64,000 nucleotides of DNA, taken from the NCBI RefSeq assembly GCF_028863665.1, contig NZ_JARBFX010000006.1, forward strand, positions 186,001 through 250,000, given 5' to 3'. This document shows, one piece after another, positions 8,997 through 17,880 of this stretch (position 1 is the stretch's first letter; each line of letters starts with the position of its first letter). The notes beneath the pieces are model-generated. The model saw only the letters and a list, made by a program, of their open reading frames with translations. It was not told the origin of the DNA and searched no databases. The DNA comes from Aquabacter sediminis (GTDB lineage: Bacteria; Pseudomonadota; Alphaproteobacteria; Rhizobiales; Xanthobacteraceae). The position numbers and the translations under genes were made by a program.

Positions 8997-10028
8997 CTAT
9001 TGCTTCTCGAACGGGAAGATGACCTTCCAGTCGGCCTTCATGTCCACCACGTTCCAGCCCCGCTTGGGCGCCTCGCTCAGCGCCTTGTCGAGCTTGCCCA
9101 CCAAGGCGGTGCGGTCATAGGCCCATTCGCGCACCCCATCCGTGTGATGCACCAGGAGGCCGAAGCGGGGACCGGGACTGAGGGTGGTGTATTGCAGCAT
9201 CTCCAGATCGCCATCCGAATTGCCCGCGGCGAAGATGGGGCGGTGGCCGATATTCAGCGCGATCGCCACCGGCTTGCCTGGCCCCACGGTGAAGAGGTCC
9301 ACCTTGTCGAGGCGGACGATCTCCGGCTTGTCGCCGGCCAGGTGATAGGCAAGGCGGCCCGACGAGCCGAAAATCTGCTCGGGCGGGATGCCATAGGCCT
9401 TGGGCATCCAGGGCCGCATGAAGTCGATGCCGCCGCCGGACACGATGAAGGTCTTGAAGCCATTGGCCCGCAAGTAAGCGAGCAGCTCCATCATGGGCTG
9501 GTAGACGAGGTCGGTATAAGGCCGGTTGAAGCGGGGATGGCGGGCGGTCTTGACCCACTCGGTCACCCGCGTCTCGATCTCAGCCATGGTCCGGCCCGCA
9601 TGGGCCTTGTTCAGCAGCAGGAGATACTGCTTCTCGGAAATCTCCCCGAGGCGCTTGATGTCATCGTCGAGCACCGCCTTGAACGGCTGGATCTTGTTCC
9701 ATTCGGGATGATCCTTGGCCACCGCCTTCACCTCCGCCATGGCGAACACGATGGGCGGATACATGGGCTGCTCGGCAATCAGCGTGCCGTCGCTGTCGAA
9801 GGTGGCGATGCGCTCCGGCACGGGCACGAAGTCCGGCCCGCCCTCGCGGGTCACGCGGGTGACGAAATCGATGATGGCGGCCTTGCGTGGCCCCTCGTTC
9901 CAGGATGGGAGCGGGTCGGTCTGCGCCAGCACCGGCAGGACGGTGAAGGCCAGCGCCATCCCGGCCAGGAGGGCGGCGAGGCAGGCCGGAAGGCGCCGGC
10001 GGCTGATGCCGCGGGAGGGTGTCGTCAT
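8997..10028 (-). CDS. Exported HAD-superfamily phosphatase
   Basis: A 343-residue protein with an N-terminal export signal that could be Tat-dependent (SRRRLP at residues 9-14, then a hydrophobic stretch ending VLAQ). HAD motif I is ATFDSDGTL, with Asp78 and Asp80 as nucleophile and acid. Motif II is FIVSGGGIDF and a late motif is AAGNSDGD. This combination indicates a periplasmic phosphohydrolase; the substrate is unknown. The frame is open to 10316 but that part overlaps the next gene. The ATG at 10028 has GGGGA upstream and starts the signal peptide. It should not be taken for phosphoserine phosphatase, because it is longer than SerB and is exported. Confidence 0.82.
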   Translation of the reverse strand: MTTPSRGISRRRLPACLAALLAGMALAFTVLPVLAQTDPLPSWNEGPRKAAIIDFVTRVTREGGPDFVPVPERIATFDSDGTLIAEQPMYPPIVFAMAEVKAVAKDHPEWNKIQPFKAVLDDDIKRLGEISEKQYLLLLNKAHAGRTMAEIETRVTEWVKTARHPRFNRPYTDLVYQPMMELLAYLRANGFKTFIVSGGGIDFMRPWMPKAYGIPPEQIFGSSGRLAYHLAGDKPEIVRLDKVDLFTVGPGKPVAIALNIGHRPIFAAGNSDGDLEMLQYTTLSPGPRFGLLVHHTDGVREWAYDRTALVGKLDKALSEAPKRGWNVVDMKADWKVIFPFEKQ

Positions 10029-10116
10029 GTGTTTCCCCGCATGAGCCGACCCGAAGCGGGGCGGCGGGCGCATGGTGCCACGCGCCCGCAGGGAGGCAAG
10101 GGGGTGCCAGCGCGCT

Positions 10117-10848
10117 TCAGCGTCCGCCGGAAATGTCCATGAGGCTCCCGGTGACATAGCTGGACTCATCCCCCAGCAGCCAGGCGATGGCCTCCGCCAC
10201 CTCTTCCGCCCTGCCGGGCCGACGCAGCGGCACGCCCGCGCCCAGCACCTGCGCCCGGTCCGGCCGGCCGCCTGAGGCATGGATGTCCGTTTCGATGAGG
10301 CCCGGGCGCACCGCATTCACGCGCACGCCTTGCGGGCCCAGTTCCTTGGAGAGCCCGATGGTGAGCGTGTCGAGGGCACCCTTGGAGGCGGCATAGTCCA
10401 CATATTCGTCTGGCGAGCCGAGCCGCGCCGCCACCGAGGAGACGATGACCATGGACCCGCCCGCCTTCAGGCGCCGCGCACCCTCCCGGGCGCACAGGAG
10501 CGCCCCCATGACATTCACATCGAACATGCGCTTCAGCCGGTCGAAGCTCATGTCTGCGAGGCGGGACGAGGGGGCGACGATGCCGGAATTGATCACCACG
10601 CCCGAGAGCGGACCCAGCGCCGCCTCGCTGGCATCGAACAAGGCCAGCACCTCGGCCTCCACCGACACGTCGGCCTGAAGCGCCACCGCCAGCACGCCCA
10701 GCGCCCGCGCCTCGCTTGCGGTAGCCTCGGCCGCCTCGCCATCGCGCACATAATTGACGGCCACCGACCAGCCTCGCCGTGCCGCCGCCAGGGCCGTCGC
10801 CCGCCCAATCCCGCGGCTGCCGCCCGTGATGAGAACCGCCTTGCTCAT
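10117..10848 (-). CDS. SDR-family oxidoreductase (FabG-like)
   Basis: This 243-residue short-chain dehydrogenase has TGGSRGIG at the N-terminus (NAD(P) binding), an unusual INSGIV in place of the common NNAG, the catalytic YAASKGALD and the C-terminal GSLMDISGGR. The family reduces or oxidises a wide range of alcohols and ketones, so no substrate is proposed. It lies 88 bases upstream of the exported HAD gene and about 105 bases downstream of the LysR gene, all on the minus strand. These gaps are too wide to argue for one operon. Confidence 0.88.
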   Translation of the reverse strand: MSKAVLITGGSRGIGRATALAAARRGWSVAVNYVRDGEAAEATASEARALGVLAVALQADVSVEAEVLALFDASEAALGPLSGVVINSGIVAPSSRLADMSFDRLKRMFDVNVMGALLCAREGARRLKAGGSMVIVSSVAARLGSPDEYVDYAASKGALDTLTIGLSKELGPQGVRVNAVRPGLIETDIHASGGRPDRAQVLGAGVPLRRPGRAEEVAEAIAWLLGDESSYVTGSLMDISGGR

Positions 10849-10953
10849 GAAAGCCTCCCTTGACCTCTTGCCCGAAGGTTAGCCCAAGCCGGCACGCACC
10901 AGCCCCGCGCGGCGAGCAAGGGGGGCCTGCGCGGTGCGCTGCGGAAAGGGGCT

Positions 10954-11847
10954 TCACACCTCGGTTAGATAGGCCCCGTCCCGCCGGAACACCTCGGTCA
11001 AATGGCGCAGCACGGCGCGCACGCGGCCCATGAATTCCAAATCCTCGTGCACCGAGACGAACACGTCCCGCTTCACCACCACCTCGTCCGCCAGCACCGG
11101 GATGAGGCGCGGATTGGACTTGGCGGAAAACAGCGGCAGCAACCCGATGCCGGCGCCCGCCGCGATGGCATTTTGCTGGGCATGCATGCTGGTGGAGCGG
11201 AAGGAGACGTTGGGCGGGTCGAGCACATCCAGCAGCCAATGCACCGGCTGGATGGCGACCAGATCCTCCACGTAATCCACAAAGACATGGTTGGGCAGGT
11301 CCGCGCGCGAGGCGGGAAGGCCACGGCGGCGGATATAATCAGGGGCGGCATAGAGGGCGAGGCGGAACTCCCCCATTTTGCGCACCACCAGGCGCTGGCC
11401 GGAGAGCGGCACGAAGGAGATGGAGATGTCCGCCTCGCGCTTGGTCAGGTTGATGAGATGGCGCTCGGTGACCAATTCCACCACGATGCCCGGCTCCTTC
11501 ACCGCCAACTCGGCAAAGCGCTCGGCCAGGAAAAAGGCGCCGATTCCCTCCATGGAGGCGACCCGCACCCGCCCTTCGGGGGCGCTCGGGGCGGCGCGGA
11601 TGCCCTCCTCCACCTGCCCGGCCTCCTGCTCCATACGCTCGGCGATGACGAACAGACGGTGTCCCTGCTCGGTCAGCACGAAGCCGTCGGGCTTGCGGTC
11701 GAACAGCTTGACGGAGAGGTCCTTCTCCAGTTCCGAGATGCGGCGGCTGACCGTGGTGTGGTCCACTTTCAGGCGGCGCGCGGCCGTCATGAGCCGCGCC
11801 TGCCGGGCCAGTTCCAGGAAATAGACGAGGTCGTTCCAGTTGAACAC
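10954..11847 (-). CDS. LysR-family transcriptional regulator
   Basis: A protein of about 297 residues with an N-terminal winged helix-turn-helix (FNWNDLVYFLELARQ through TAARRLKVDHTTVSRRISELEKDL) and a periplasmic-binding-like effector domain from about residue 90. It is divergent from the succinate-semialdehyde-dehydrogenase-like gene and probably regulates it. The open frame reaches a GTG at 11910, but the family consensus begins at the GTG at 11847 (VFNWNDL), which has AGGG about eight bases upstream. The longer start would lie almost on palindromic element copy 2. Both candidate starts are GTG. Confidence 0.85.
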   Translation of the reverse strand: MFNWNDLVYFLELARQARLMTAARRLKVDHTTVSRRISELEKDLSVKLFDRKPDGFVLTEQGHRLFVIAERMEQEAGQVEEGIRAAPSAPEGRVRVASMEGIGAFFLAERFAELAVKEPGIVVELVTERHLINLTKREADISISFVPLSGQRLVVRKMGEFRLALYAAPDYIRRRGLPASRADLPNHVFVDYVEDLVAIQPVHWLLDVLDPPNVSFRSTSMHAQQNAIAAGAGIGLLPLFSAKSNPRLIPVLADEVVVKRDVFVSVHEDLEFMGRVRAVLRHLTEVFRRDGAYLTEV

Positions 11848-11920
11848 GAGAAGGCCCTGCCGGCGCGAGGCTCCATCAAACTTGGAGCGGAGGGTCAATC
11901 GGGGAAGCACGGGCGGCTTC

Positions 11921-12058
11921 TAGAGTGCGATCCGACCAGGTGAAACCGCAACGCGGTTCCATCTGGTCGGTGAATCGCCCTCTCACTTATTAAATAGAGG
12001 CGGATCCACCAAGCGCATTGAACCGCCACGCGATTCAATGCGCTTGGATCCGCCTCTA
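11921..12058 (+). repeat. Dispersed palindromic element, copy 2
   Basis: The element is bounded by TAGAG at 11921 and CTCTA ending at 12058, in the same orientation as copy 3 and opposite to copy 1. The first palindrome (11930-11968) is CCGACCAG.. paired with ..TCTGGTCGG around GAAACCGCAACGCGGTTC. The second (12001-12052) is GGATCCACCAAGCGCATTGA paired with TCAATGCGCTTGGATCC. The core GGTGAATCGCCCTCT between them is shared with the other copies. The stem sequences differ from copies 1 and 3 but remain complementary. It sits in the divergent control region between the LysR gene and the aldehyde dehydrogenase gene. Confidence 0.8.
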
Positions 12059-12292
12059 CGGCGAGGCCAGCAGTTTAGCCTGCCCGCGCCCCCCTGGCGC
12101 AAGGGGAAGCGAGCGGGAACCTCACATGCCGCGTGGACTTCATTAGGCGTGATGATCCGCGCCATCAGCAACAATCATTTTCCCGTATGGGAGCCCTCTT
12201 CTAGACTTGTGGCCCGATCCGCGCGCCGGGCGCGTGGCGACAAGACCCATAAGGGGCGGCCGGACGCCCCGCCGCAGGGAGCCTTTCAGACC
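12059..12292. other. Non-coding leader upstream of the aldehyde dehydrogenase gene
   Basis: This stretch of 234 bases lies between palindromic element copy 2 and the dehydrogenase start. The reading frame of the downstream gene stays open through it, but the extra residues look random (many Arg and Pro) and do not resemble an aldehyde dehydrogenase N-terminus. It presumably holds the promoter and LysR sites. No convincing -35/-10 pair was identified. Confidence 0.5.
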
Positions 12293-13666
12293 ATGATCCT
12301 GTCCCTTAATCCCGCCTCGGGCGAGGAACTGGCGCGGTTCGCGCCGCACACGCCTGCCGAGGTGGATGCCGCCCTTTCCGGTGCCGCGGCAGCCCAGAAG
12401 GCGTGGGCGCGCGTGCCGATCGAGAAGCGCGTGGATCTGCTGCGTGCGATGGCGCGGGCGCTGCGGGCCGGCAAGGAGCGTTATGCCCGCCTCGTGACGC
12501 TGGAGATGGGCAAGCCCATCGCCGAGGCCGAGGCCGAGATCGAGAAGTGCGCCTGGAACTGCGACTTCTACGCCGAGGCCGCGCCCCGCTTCCTCGCCGA
12601 TGAACCGACCGCCTCCAATGCCAGCGAGAGCCTGGTAGTGTTCGATCCCTTGGGCGTGGTGCTGGCCATCATGCCCTGGAACTACCCCTTCTGGCAGTTC
12701 TTCCGCTTCGCCGCCCCGGCTTTCGCGGCGGGCAACGGCGCCATCCTCAAGCACGCCAACAACGTGCCCCAGTGCGCGCTGGCCGTTGAAGAGGTGATGC
12801 GGGAGGCGGGCTGCCCGGAGGGCCTGTTCCGCACGCTTTTGATCAACGCCTCCGATGTGGCCGGCCTCATCGCCGATGACCGCATCGCCGCCGTCACCCT
12901 CACCGGCTCCACCGAAGTGGGCGCGCTGGTGGCCGCCCAGGCAGGCAAGGCGCTGAAGAAGCAGGTGCTGGAGCTGGGGGGCTCCGATCCCTTCATCGTG
13001 CTCGCCGACGCGGACATCGAGGCGGCCGCCGCCATGGCGGTGAAGGCGCGCTTCATCAATGTGGGCCAAAGCTGCATCAATGCGAAGCGCTTCATCGTGG
13101 AAGAGGCGGTGGCGGACCGGTTCGCCGACGCCTTCTGCGCCGGGGTGGCGCAGCTGAAGGTGGGCGACCCGCTCGAGCGCGACACCAATATCGGCCCCAT
13201 GGCCCGCGCCAATCTGCGCGACACGCTGCACGACCAGGTGGAGCGGTCGGTGAAGGCGGGGGCGGTGCTGCGGGCGGGCGGGACGCCGGTGCCCGGTCCC
13301 GGCGCCTTTTATCCGCCCACGGTGCTCGACCGTGTGGCCCCGCCCATGGCGGCGGCCTGCGAGGAGACGTTCGGACCGGTGGCTGCGATCCTGCGGGTGA
13401 AGGACGCGGACGCCGCCATCGCCCTTGCCAATGACACCGAGTTTGGCCTTGGCGCCGCGCTCTGGACCGGGGATGTGGCGCGCGGCAAGGCGCTGGCCCG
13501 GCAGATCGAGGCAGGCGCGGTCTTTATCAACGGCATGACCGCCTCCGACCCGCGCCTGCCTTTCGGCGGCATCAAGAAGTCGGGCTATGGGCGGGAACTG
13601 GGCGTCTACGGCATCCGCGAGTTCGTGAACATCAAGACGGTGTGGATCGGCCCGGTGAAGGGCTGA
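12293..13666 (+). CDS. Succinate-semialdehyde dehydrogenase-type aldehyde dehydrogenase
   Basis: This 457-residue enzyme oxidises an aldehyde to the acid with NAD(P). Catalytic Cys261 is in VGQSCINAKRF and the general base Glu227 is in LELGGSDPF; MPWNYPFWQ and LTGSTEVG are cofactor motifs. The short length and the NGMTASDPRLPFGGIKKSGYGRE end match the Sad/YneI group of succinate-semialdehyde dehydrogenases. It is opposite a LysR gene and 33 bases upstream of a cupin gene. The ATG at 12293 has AGGGAG about ten bases upstream. Succinate semialdehyde (from GABA or polyamine breakdown) is a likely substrate but other short aldehydes cannot be excluded. Confidence 0.9.
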   Translation: MILSLNPASGEELARFAPHTPAEVDAALSGAAAAQKAWARVPIEKRVDLLRAMARALRAGKERYARLVTLEMGKPIAEAEAEIEKCAWNCDFYAEAAPRFLADEPTASNASESLVVFDPLGVVLAIMPWNYPFWQFFRFAAPAFAAGNGAILKHANNVPQCALAVEEVMREAGCPEGLFRTLLINASDVAGLIADDRIAAVTLTGSTEVGALVAAQAGKALKKQVLELGGSDPFIVLADADIEAAAAMAVKARFINVGQSCINAKRFIVEEAVADRFADAFCAGVAQLKVGDPLERDTNIGPMARANLRDTLHDQVERSVKAGAVLRAGGTPVPGPGAFYPPTVLDRVAPPMAAACEETFGPVAAILRVKDADAAIALANDTEFGLGAALWTGDVARGKALARQIEAGAVFINGMTASDPRLPFGGIKKSGYGRELGVYGIREFVNIKTVWIGPVKG

Positions 13667-13699
13667 ACCCCACTGCGCATTGACCGGGAGGAGACCATA

Positions 13700-14125
13700 A
13701 TGAGTGAGACCGCGCGCAGCCCCGCCATCCTGCGCCCATCCGACATTCCCGCCCGCGCCCGGGGCGGCGGGGCAAAGACCATCCCTCTGGTGACCCGCGC
13801 CGTGGGGGCGCGGGACTTCATCAATGGGATCACCATCTTCGAGCCGAATGCAGCCATCCCGCTCCATTCTCACAATTGCGATGAGAGCGTGCTGCTGCTG
13901 GAGGGGAACGCCATCGCCGAAATCGACGGCGTGCAGCACGAGGTTCAGCCGGGGGATGTCACCTTCATCCCGGCGAATATCCCCCACCGTTTCATCAACC
14001 GCTCCGATACGGACGGCATGAAGATCCTGTGGACCTACGCCTCGGTAGACGCCACACGCACCCTCGTCGAGACCGGCGACACCCGCTCCATCGACGAGGA
14101 GCACAAGGCCAAGATCGTCGCCTGA
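13700..14125 (+). CDS. Small cupin-domain protein
   Basis: A 141-residue single-domain cupin. Motif 1 is HSHNCDESVLLLEG, giving two His and one Glu as metal ligands. Motif 2 is PGDVTFIPANIPHRF, giving the last His. Such proteins can be dioxygenases, isomerases or ligand sensors, and nothing here decides between them. It follows the aldehyde dehydrogenase by 33 bases with AGGAG (13689-13693) before its ATG, so it is probably cotranscribed. It ends just before a terminator. Confidence 0.85.
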   Translation: MSETARSPAILRPSDIPARARGGGAKTIPLVTRAVGARDFINGITIFEPNAAIPLHSHNCDESVLLLEGNAIAEIDGVQHEVQPGDVTFIPANIPHRFINRSDTDGMKILWTYASVDATRTLVETGDTRSIDEEHKAKIVA

Positions 14126-14149
14126 CGTTCAACGGTTGAGGCATCGATA

Positions 14150-14176
14150 AGGCCCGGGTCCTCGCCCGGGCCTTTG
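14150..14176 (+). terminator. Rho-independent terminator after the cupin gene
   Basis: AGGCCCGGG (14150-14158) pairs with CCCGGGCCT (14165-14173) around a six-base loop and is followed by TTTGTGTTT. It lies between the cupin gene and the convergent permease gene ending at 14191. The T-run is short and interrupted. Confidence 0.75.
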
Positions 14177-14190
14177 TGTTTGCGGGTCTT

Positions 14191-15027
14191 TCAGGCGGCG
14201 GTGAGCTTGTCGACGCCATAGACGGCGTTCAGCACCAGCAATGTGCCCACCGCGATCAGCATCTGCACGGTGCTGATGGCTGCGATGGACGGGTCGAACT
14301 GCGACTGCATGTAGCTGAGCATCACCACGGGCAGCGTATTGGTGCTGGCGGTCCCGAAGAAGAAGGACAGAGGCAAATTGTCCAGCGAGATCAGCACCGC
14401 AAACAGGCTGCCGGCGAAGATGCCCGGACGGATCAAGGGGAGCGTGGTGTAGCGGAAGGTCTGCCAGCGGGTGGCGCCAAGGACCGCCGCCGCCTCCTCG
14501 AAGTCCGGCGGCAGGGCGCGATAGACCGCCAGAACGGTGCGGCAGATATAGGGGATCGACACCACCGTATGGCTGATGAGCAAGGCGGTGAAGGAAATGC
14601 CGAACCCCATGGCTGACAAGAGATAAAGTAGCGAAAAGCCTAGGACGATGGCGGGGATGGAGATGGGCGCCAGCAGCAGGTTGCCCACAGCCGCCGCCGC
14701 GCGGCTGCGCGAGCGGGCCACCCATAAGGTGGCGGGCACGCCCAAAACGATGGCACAGGCGGCCGAGGACAAGGCCAGCTTGATGGAGACGATCAGCGCG
14801 TCCACGAAGGGCTGGTATTCCAGGATCCGCCAATACCATTGCAGGGAATAGCCCGGCATGGGGAAGGCGATGTAGCTGGCCGAGGAAAAGGAGACCACCA
14901 CCACCGCCGCGATGGGCAGCAGCAGGAAGATCATGAACAGCACCACGAAGAGGCCGAGCCCCCAGGCCAGGAGATCCACCCTGCGGCGGGGCCGGCGGAG
15001 GGCGCCGGTGGCGCGAACAGTGCTCAT
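14191..15027 (-). CDS. ABC transporter permease (PotC-like)
   Basis: This 278-residue inner-membrane subunit of a polyamine/opine-type importer has six predicted membrane segments. The EAA loop is visible as EEAAAVLGATRWQTFRYTTLPLIRPG, which contacts the ATPase. The start is the ATG at 15027, overlapping the stop of the upstream permease by four bases (ATGA), so translation is probably coupled. It is the last gene of the minus-strand set ATPase-permease-permease. The binding protein is encoded on the other strand at 18057. Confidence 0.9.
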   Translation of the reverse strand: MSTVRATGALRRPRRRVDLLAWGLGLFVVLFMIFLLLPIAAVVVVSFSSASYIAFPMPGYSLQWYWRILEYQPFVDALIVSIKLALSSAACAIVLGVPATLWVARSRSRAAAAVGNLLLAPISIPAIVLGFSLLYLLSAMGFGISFTALLISHTVVSIPYICRTVLAVYRALPPDFEEAAAVLGATRWQTFRYTTLPLIRPGIFAGSLFAVLISLDNLPLSFFFGTASTNTLPVVMLSYMQSQFDPSIAAISTVQMLIAVGTLLVLNAVYGVDKLTAA

Positions 15028-15920
15028 GACTTGATCCCCTTGCGGCGGACAAAGCGCATCTGGAGGAACAGGCAGATCATGGCCGTCACCAGCAGCACAT
15101 TGCCCATGGTGGCCGCAAAGCCCACGTCCTGCGTCAGGTTGAACTGCTGGTAGATGAGCAGCGAGAGCGTCTGCACCTTGCCGTCTCCCAGGAGCAGCAT
15201 GGTCAGGAAGCTGCCATTGGTGATGACGAAGACGAGGATGCAGCCGGTGGCGATGCCGTCCAGCGTCAGAGGCAAAGTCACGTTGCAGAAGGCCCGCCAG
15301 CGGCTCGCGCCCAGCACGCGGGCGGATTCCTCCAGCCGCAGATCCACACCCTGGAGCACTGCCGTGATGGACAGCACCATGAAGGGCACCATCACGTGGA
15401 CGAGGCCCATATAGACCGAGATGGGCTCGGACAGGATGGCAAGCGGGCGCGAGATGATGCCGAGATCGGTCAGCCACACATTCATCAGGCCGCGCCGGGC
15501 AAACAGGACCCGCCAGCCGAAAGTGCGCATGATGATGGAGGTGAGCAGCGGGGCGATCATGCAGAACACGATCAGCGTGTTCCAGCGCCCGGCATAGCGC
15601 ACCATGAAATAGGCCACCGGATAGCCCATGATGAGGGTGACCACCGTGACGATGATCGCGACCTTGAAGGTCTCCAGGAAGATCCGGGAATAATAGGGGT
15701 CGAAGAACAGCTTCTCGTAATAGACCCAGGTATCGGCGGCGGCGGCCCCCAGCGTCACCGAGCGCACCGCATTGGAGACCAGCGGCACCACAAGGAACAA
15801 GATGAGATAGGCCACCACCGGCAGCGCCCAATAGGGCGTCGCCAGGCGGAACTTGCCCCGGCGCATGGGAGGTGGATCGGGGGGCGCCATCAAGGCGGCG
15901 GGGGCGGCCTGGTCGGTCAT
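15024..15920 (-). CDS. ABC transporter permease (PotB-like)
   Basis: This 298-residue inner-membrane permease partners the PotC-like subunit. After a cytoplasmic, proline-rich N-terminus (residues 1-28) come six membrane segments. The EAA loop is EESARVLGASRWRAFCNVTLPLTLDG. It overlaps the ATPase stop by four bases upstream and the next permease by four bases downstream, a tight translationally coupled operon. The family imports putrescine, spermidine, opines and related amino compounds. Confidence 0.9.
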   Translation of the reverse strand: MTDQAAPAALMAPPDPPPMRRGKFRLATPYWALPVVAYLILFLVVPLVSNAVRSVTLGAAAADTWVYYEKLFFDPYYSRIFLETFKVAIIVTVVTLIMGYPVAYFMVRYAGRWNTLIVFCMIAPLLTSIIMRTFGWRVLFARRGLMNVWLTDLGIISRPLAILSEPISVYMGLVHVMVPFMVLSITAVLQGVDLRLEESARVLGASRWRAFCNVTLPLTLDGIATGCILVFVITNGSFLTMLLLGDGKVQTLSLLIYQQFNLTQDVGFAATMGNVLLVTAMICLFLQMRFVRRKGIKS

Positions 15921-16993
15921 GCCCGCTCCTCGATCAGGACGGCGCTGTCCGCATCCCAGGTGAGGCCCACATCCGTGCCCTTGGGAAGCGCGTGGCGGGT
16001 CTGGCTGTAGGCCACCAGCGGCACATCATGGGTGGCGCAGTCCAGCTCATAGGCCACATAGGGGCCGCGGAAGACCCAATCGCGCACCCGCGCCTGGACG
16101 AGGCCCGTCTCCGGAGCCCCCAGCGACAGGCGCTCGGGCCGCACCACGAAGGAAACCTTGCGCCCCGCCGGCAAAGGCGCGGCGGCGCTGATGAGGCCCT
16201 CCACGGCGCCAGCGCCCAGCACCACGCGAATGGCATTGGGATCGTCGGCGGCGAGAACCGTCCCCTCGAAGATGTTGGCCGTACCTAAGAATTCGGAAAC
16301 GAAGCGGTTCTTCGGCCGCTCATAGACCTCGGTCGGCCCGCCGATCTGCACGATCTCGCCCGCCGACATCACGGCGATGCGGTCAGACATGGTGAGGGCT
16401 TCCTCCTGGTCGTGGGTGACGAGGATGGAGGTGATGCCGAGCCGGCGCTGGATCTCGCGCAATTCGAACTGCATGCGCTCGCGCAGATTCTTGTCCAGCG
16501 CGCCCAGCGGCTCGTCCAGCAGCAGCACCTTGGGGTCGGTGACCAGCGAGCGGGCAAGCGCCACGCGCTGTTGCTGGCCGCCGGACAATTGGTGCACCTG
16601 GCGGTCCGCATAGGTGCCCAGCCCCACCAGCTCCAGCATGGCGCGGGCCTTGGCCTCCCGGTCGAGACGGGAGACGCCGCGCATCTTGAGGCCGAAGGCC
16701 ACGTTCTCGCCCACGCTCATATGCGGAAACAGGGAATAGTTCTGGAAGACCATCCCGAGATCGCGCTTGTTGGGCGGCAAATCGGTGACATCGCGCTCGC
16801 CGATATGGATCGATCCGGTATCGGGGATCTCGAAGCCGGCAATGGCGCGCAGCGTGGTGGTCTTGCCGCAGCCGGAGGGGCCGAGCAGCGCCAGCATCTC
16901 GCCCGCCTTCACCTCCAGGTCGAGGGGTTTGAGCGCCTGGACCGCCTCGTAGCGCTTGCTGATGCCGCGGATGGAAAGGGGCACGCTGCTCAT
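15917..16993 (-). CDS. ABC transporter ATP-binding protein (PotA-like)
   Basis: A 358-residue ATPase that drives the importer formed with the two following permeases. Walker A is GPSGCGKTT (residues 38-46), the ABC signature is LSGGQQQRVALARS (from 136) and Walker B is VLLLDEP (156-162). A TOBE domain follows in the C-terminal third. The first gene of the three-gene minus-strand operon, it lies 121 bases from the XRE-cupin regulator gene upstream. Confidence 0.93.
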   Translation of the reverse strand: MSSVPLSIRGISKRYEAVQALKPLDLEVKAGEMLALLGPSGCGKTTTLRAIAGFEIPDTGSIHIGERDVTDLPPNKRDLGMVFQNYSLFPHMSVGENVAFGLKMRGVSRLDREAKARAMLELVGLGTYADRQVHQLSGGQQQRVALARSLVTDPKVLLLDEPLGALDKNLRERMQFELREIQRRLGITSILVTHDQEEALTMSDRIAVMSAGEIVQIGGPTEVYERPKNRFVSEFLGTANIFEGTVLAADDPNAIRVVLGAGAVEGLISAAAPLPAGRKVSFVVRPERLSLGAPETGLVQARVRDWVFRGPYVAYELDCATHDVPLVAYSQTRHALPKGTDVGLTWDADSAVLIEERA

Positions 16994-17114
16994 GTCAGGC
17001 CTCCGGTCGGGCGCGAAGGGAGGGAAGGGAAAGGACCTTGGAGGGTGCGCGTGCCGGAGCGCCGATCGTGCGGCGGGACGGGGTGCGCGGCGGCCTCAGG
17101 TCCATGGGGCGTCC

Positions 17115-17771
17115 TTACAGGTGTCGGTCGACGGAGATGGAGCCGATGATCCACAGCACTTTGGCAAGTTCCGTGCCGGGATTTGAGAAGGAATGGGGGA
17201 TGGAGCTGTCGAAGACGAAGCTGTCGCCCTCCATCAGATGCGCCTCTTCTTCGCCCACCCGCAGGATGAACTCGCCGGACAGAACGAAGCCGGCCTTTTC
17301 AGCCGGATAGCGCATGGGCTTGTCGCCGGAGGAACTGCCGGCCGGAATGTGCAGGATCATCAATTGCAGATTGTGCGGCGTGCCGGCGGACAGCAGTTCC
17401 TTGCTGAGATAGCCGAGCTCCAGGCGCGGGCGCTGGTCGACGCGGCGCACGAAGGCGGGATCCTTCGCCGGGGGCGGCGCGGTCTCGGAGAAGAAGGAAC
17501 TGGCAGGCAGGCCGAGCGCGTTGCGGATGGAGGTGAGGACGCGCAGCGAAGGGTTGGCGAGGTCGCGCTCCACCTGGCTGAGCATGCCGACCGACACGCC
17601 GGACATCTGCGCCAATTCCTGGAGCGACACGCCCTTTTCCTTGCGGATGCGCCGGATCATGGCGCCCACTTGCTCGCGGGCGGACCCCTCGGCGGCCGGC
17701 TCGGACGGCGCTTCCGCCGTGAGGGCGCTCTCGTCCTCAGACCCCAGCTTCACGGTCTTTCCTTCACTCAA
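17115..17771 (-). CDS. XRE-family regulator with cupin sensor domain
   Basis: A 218-residue protein with a disordered N-terminus (1-30), a lambda-repressor-type helix-turn-helix (about 33-90; VSLQELAQMSGVSVGMLSQVERD) and a C-terminal cupin (about 135-210; AEKAGFVLSGEFILRVGEEEAHLMEGDSFVF). This is the PuuR-like layout, often controlling polyamine, amino-acid or betaine catabolism, with the ligand bound in the cupin. It lies between the ABC operon on its own strand and the divergent binding protein gene at 18057, and so probably regulates both directions. Confidence 0.9.
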   Translation of the reverse strand: MSEGKTVKLGSEDESALTAEAPSEPAAEGSAREQVGAMIRRIRKEKGVSLQELAQMSGVSVGMLSQVERDLANPSLRVLTSIRNALGLPASSFFSETAPPPAKDPAFVRRVDQRPRLELGYLSKELLSAGTPHNLQLMILHIPAGSSSGDKPMRYPAEKAGFVLSGEFILRVGEEEAHLMEGDSFVFDSSIPHSFSNPGTELAKVLWIIGSISVDRHL

Positions 17772-17880
17772 GCCTCATCCCCTACATTCAGTATTTTAAA
17801 AAATTGAGGGACGCAACACACGGACGGCCAGCTTACGATGCAGCGGCCCGCACGCTCAACATGGCCAAAGGAAGAACGGT

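Noticed and set aside
8997-10028. HAD protein as the missing phosphoserine phosphatase (serB)
   Set aside because: It has an export signal and is much longer than SerB; the proximity to serC-serA is about 6 kb with unrelated genes between.
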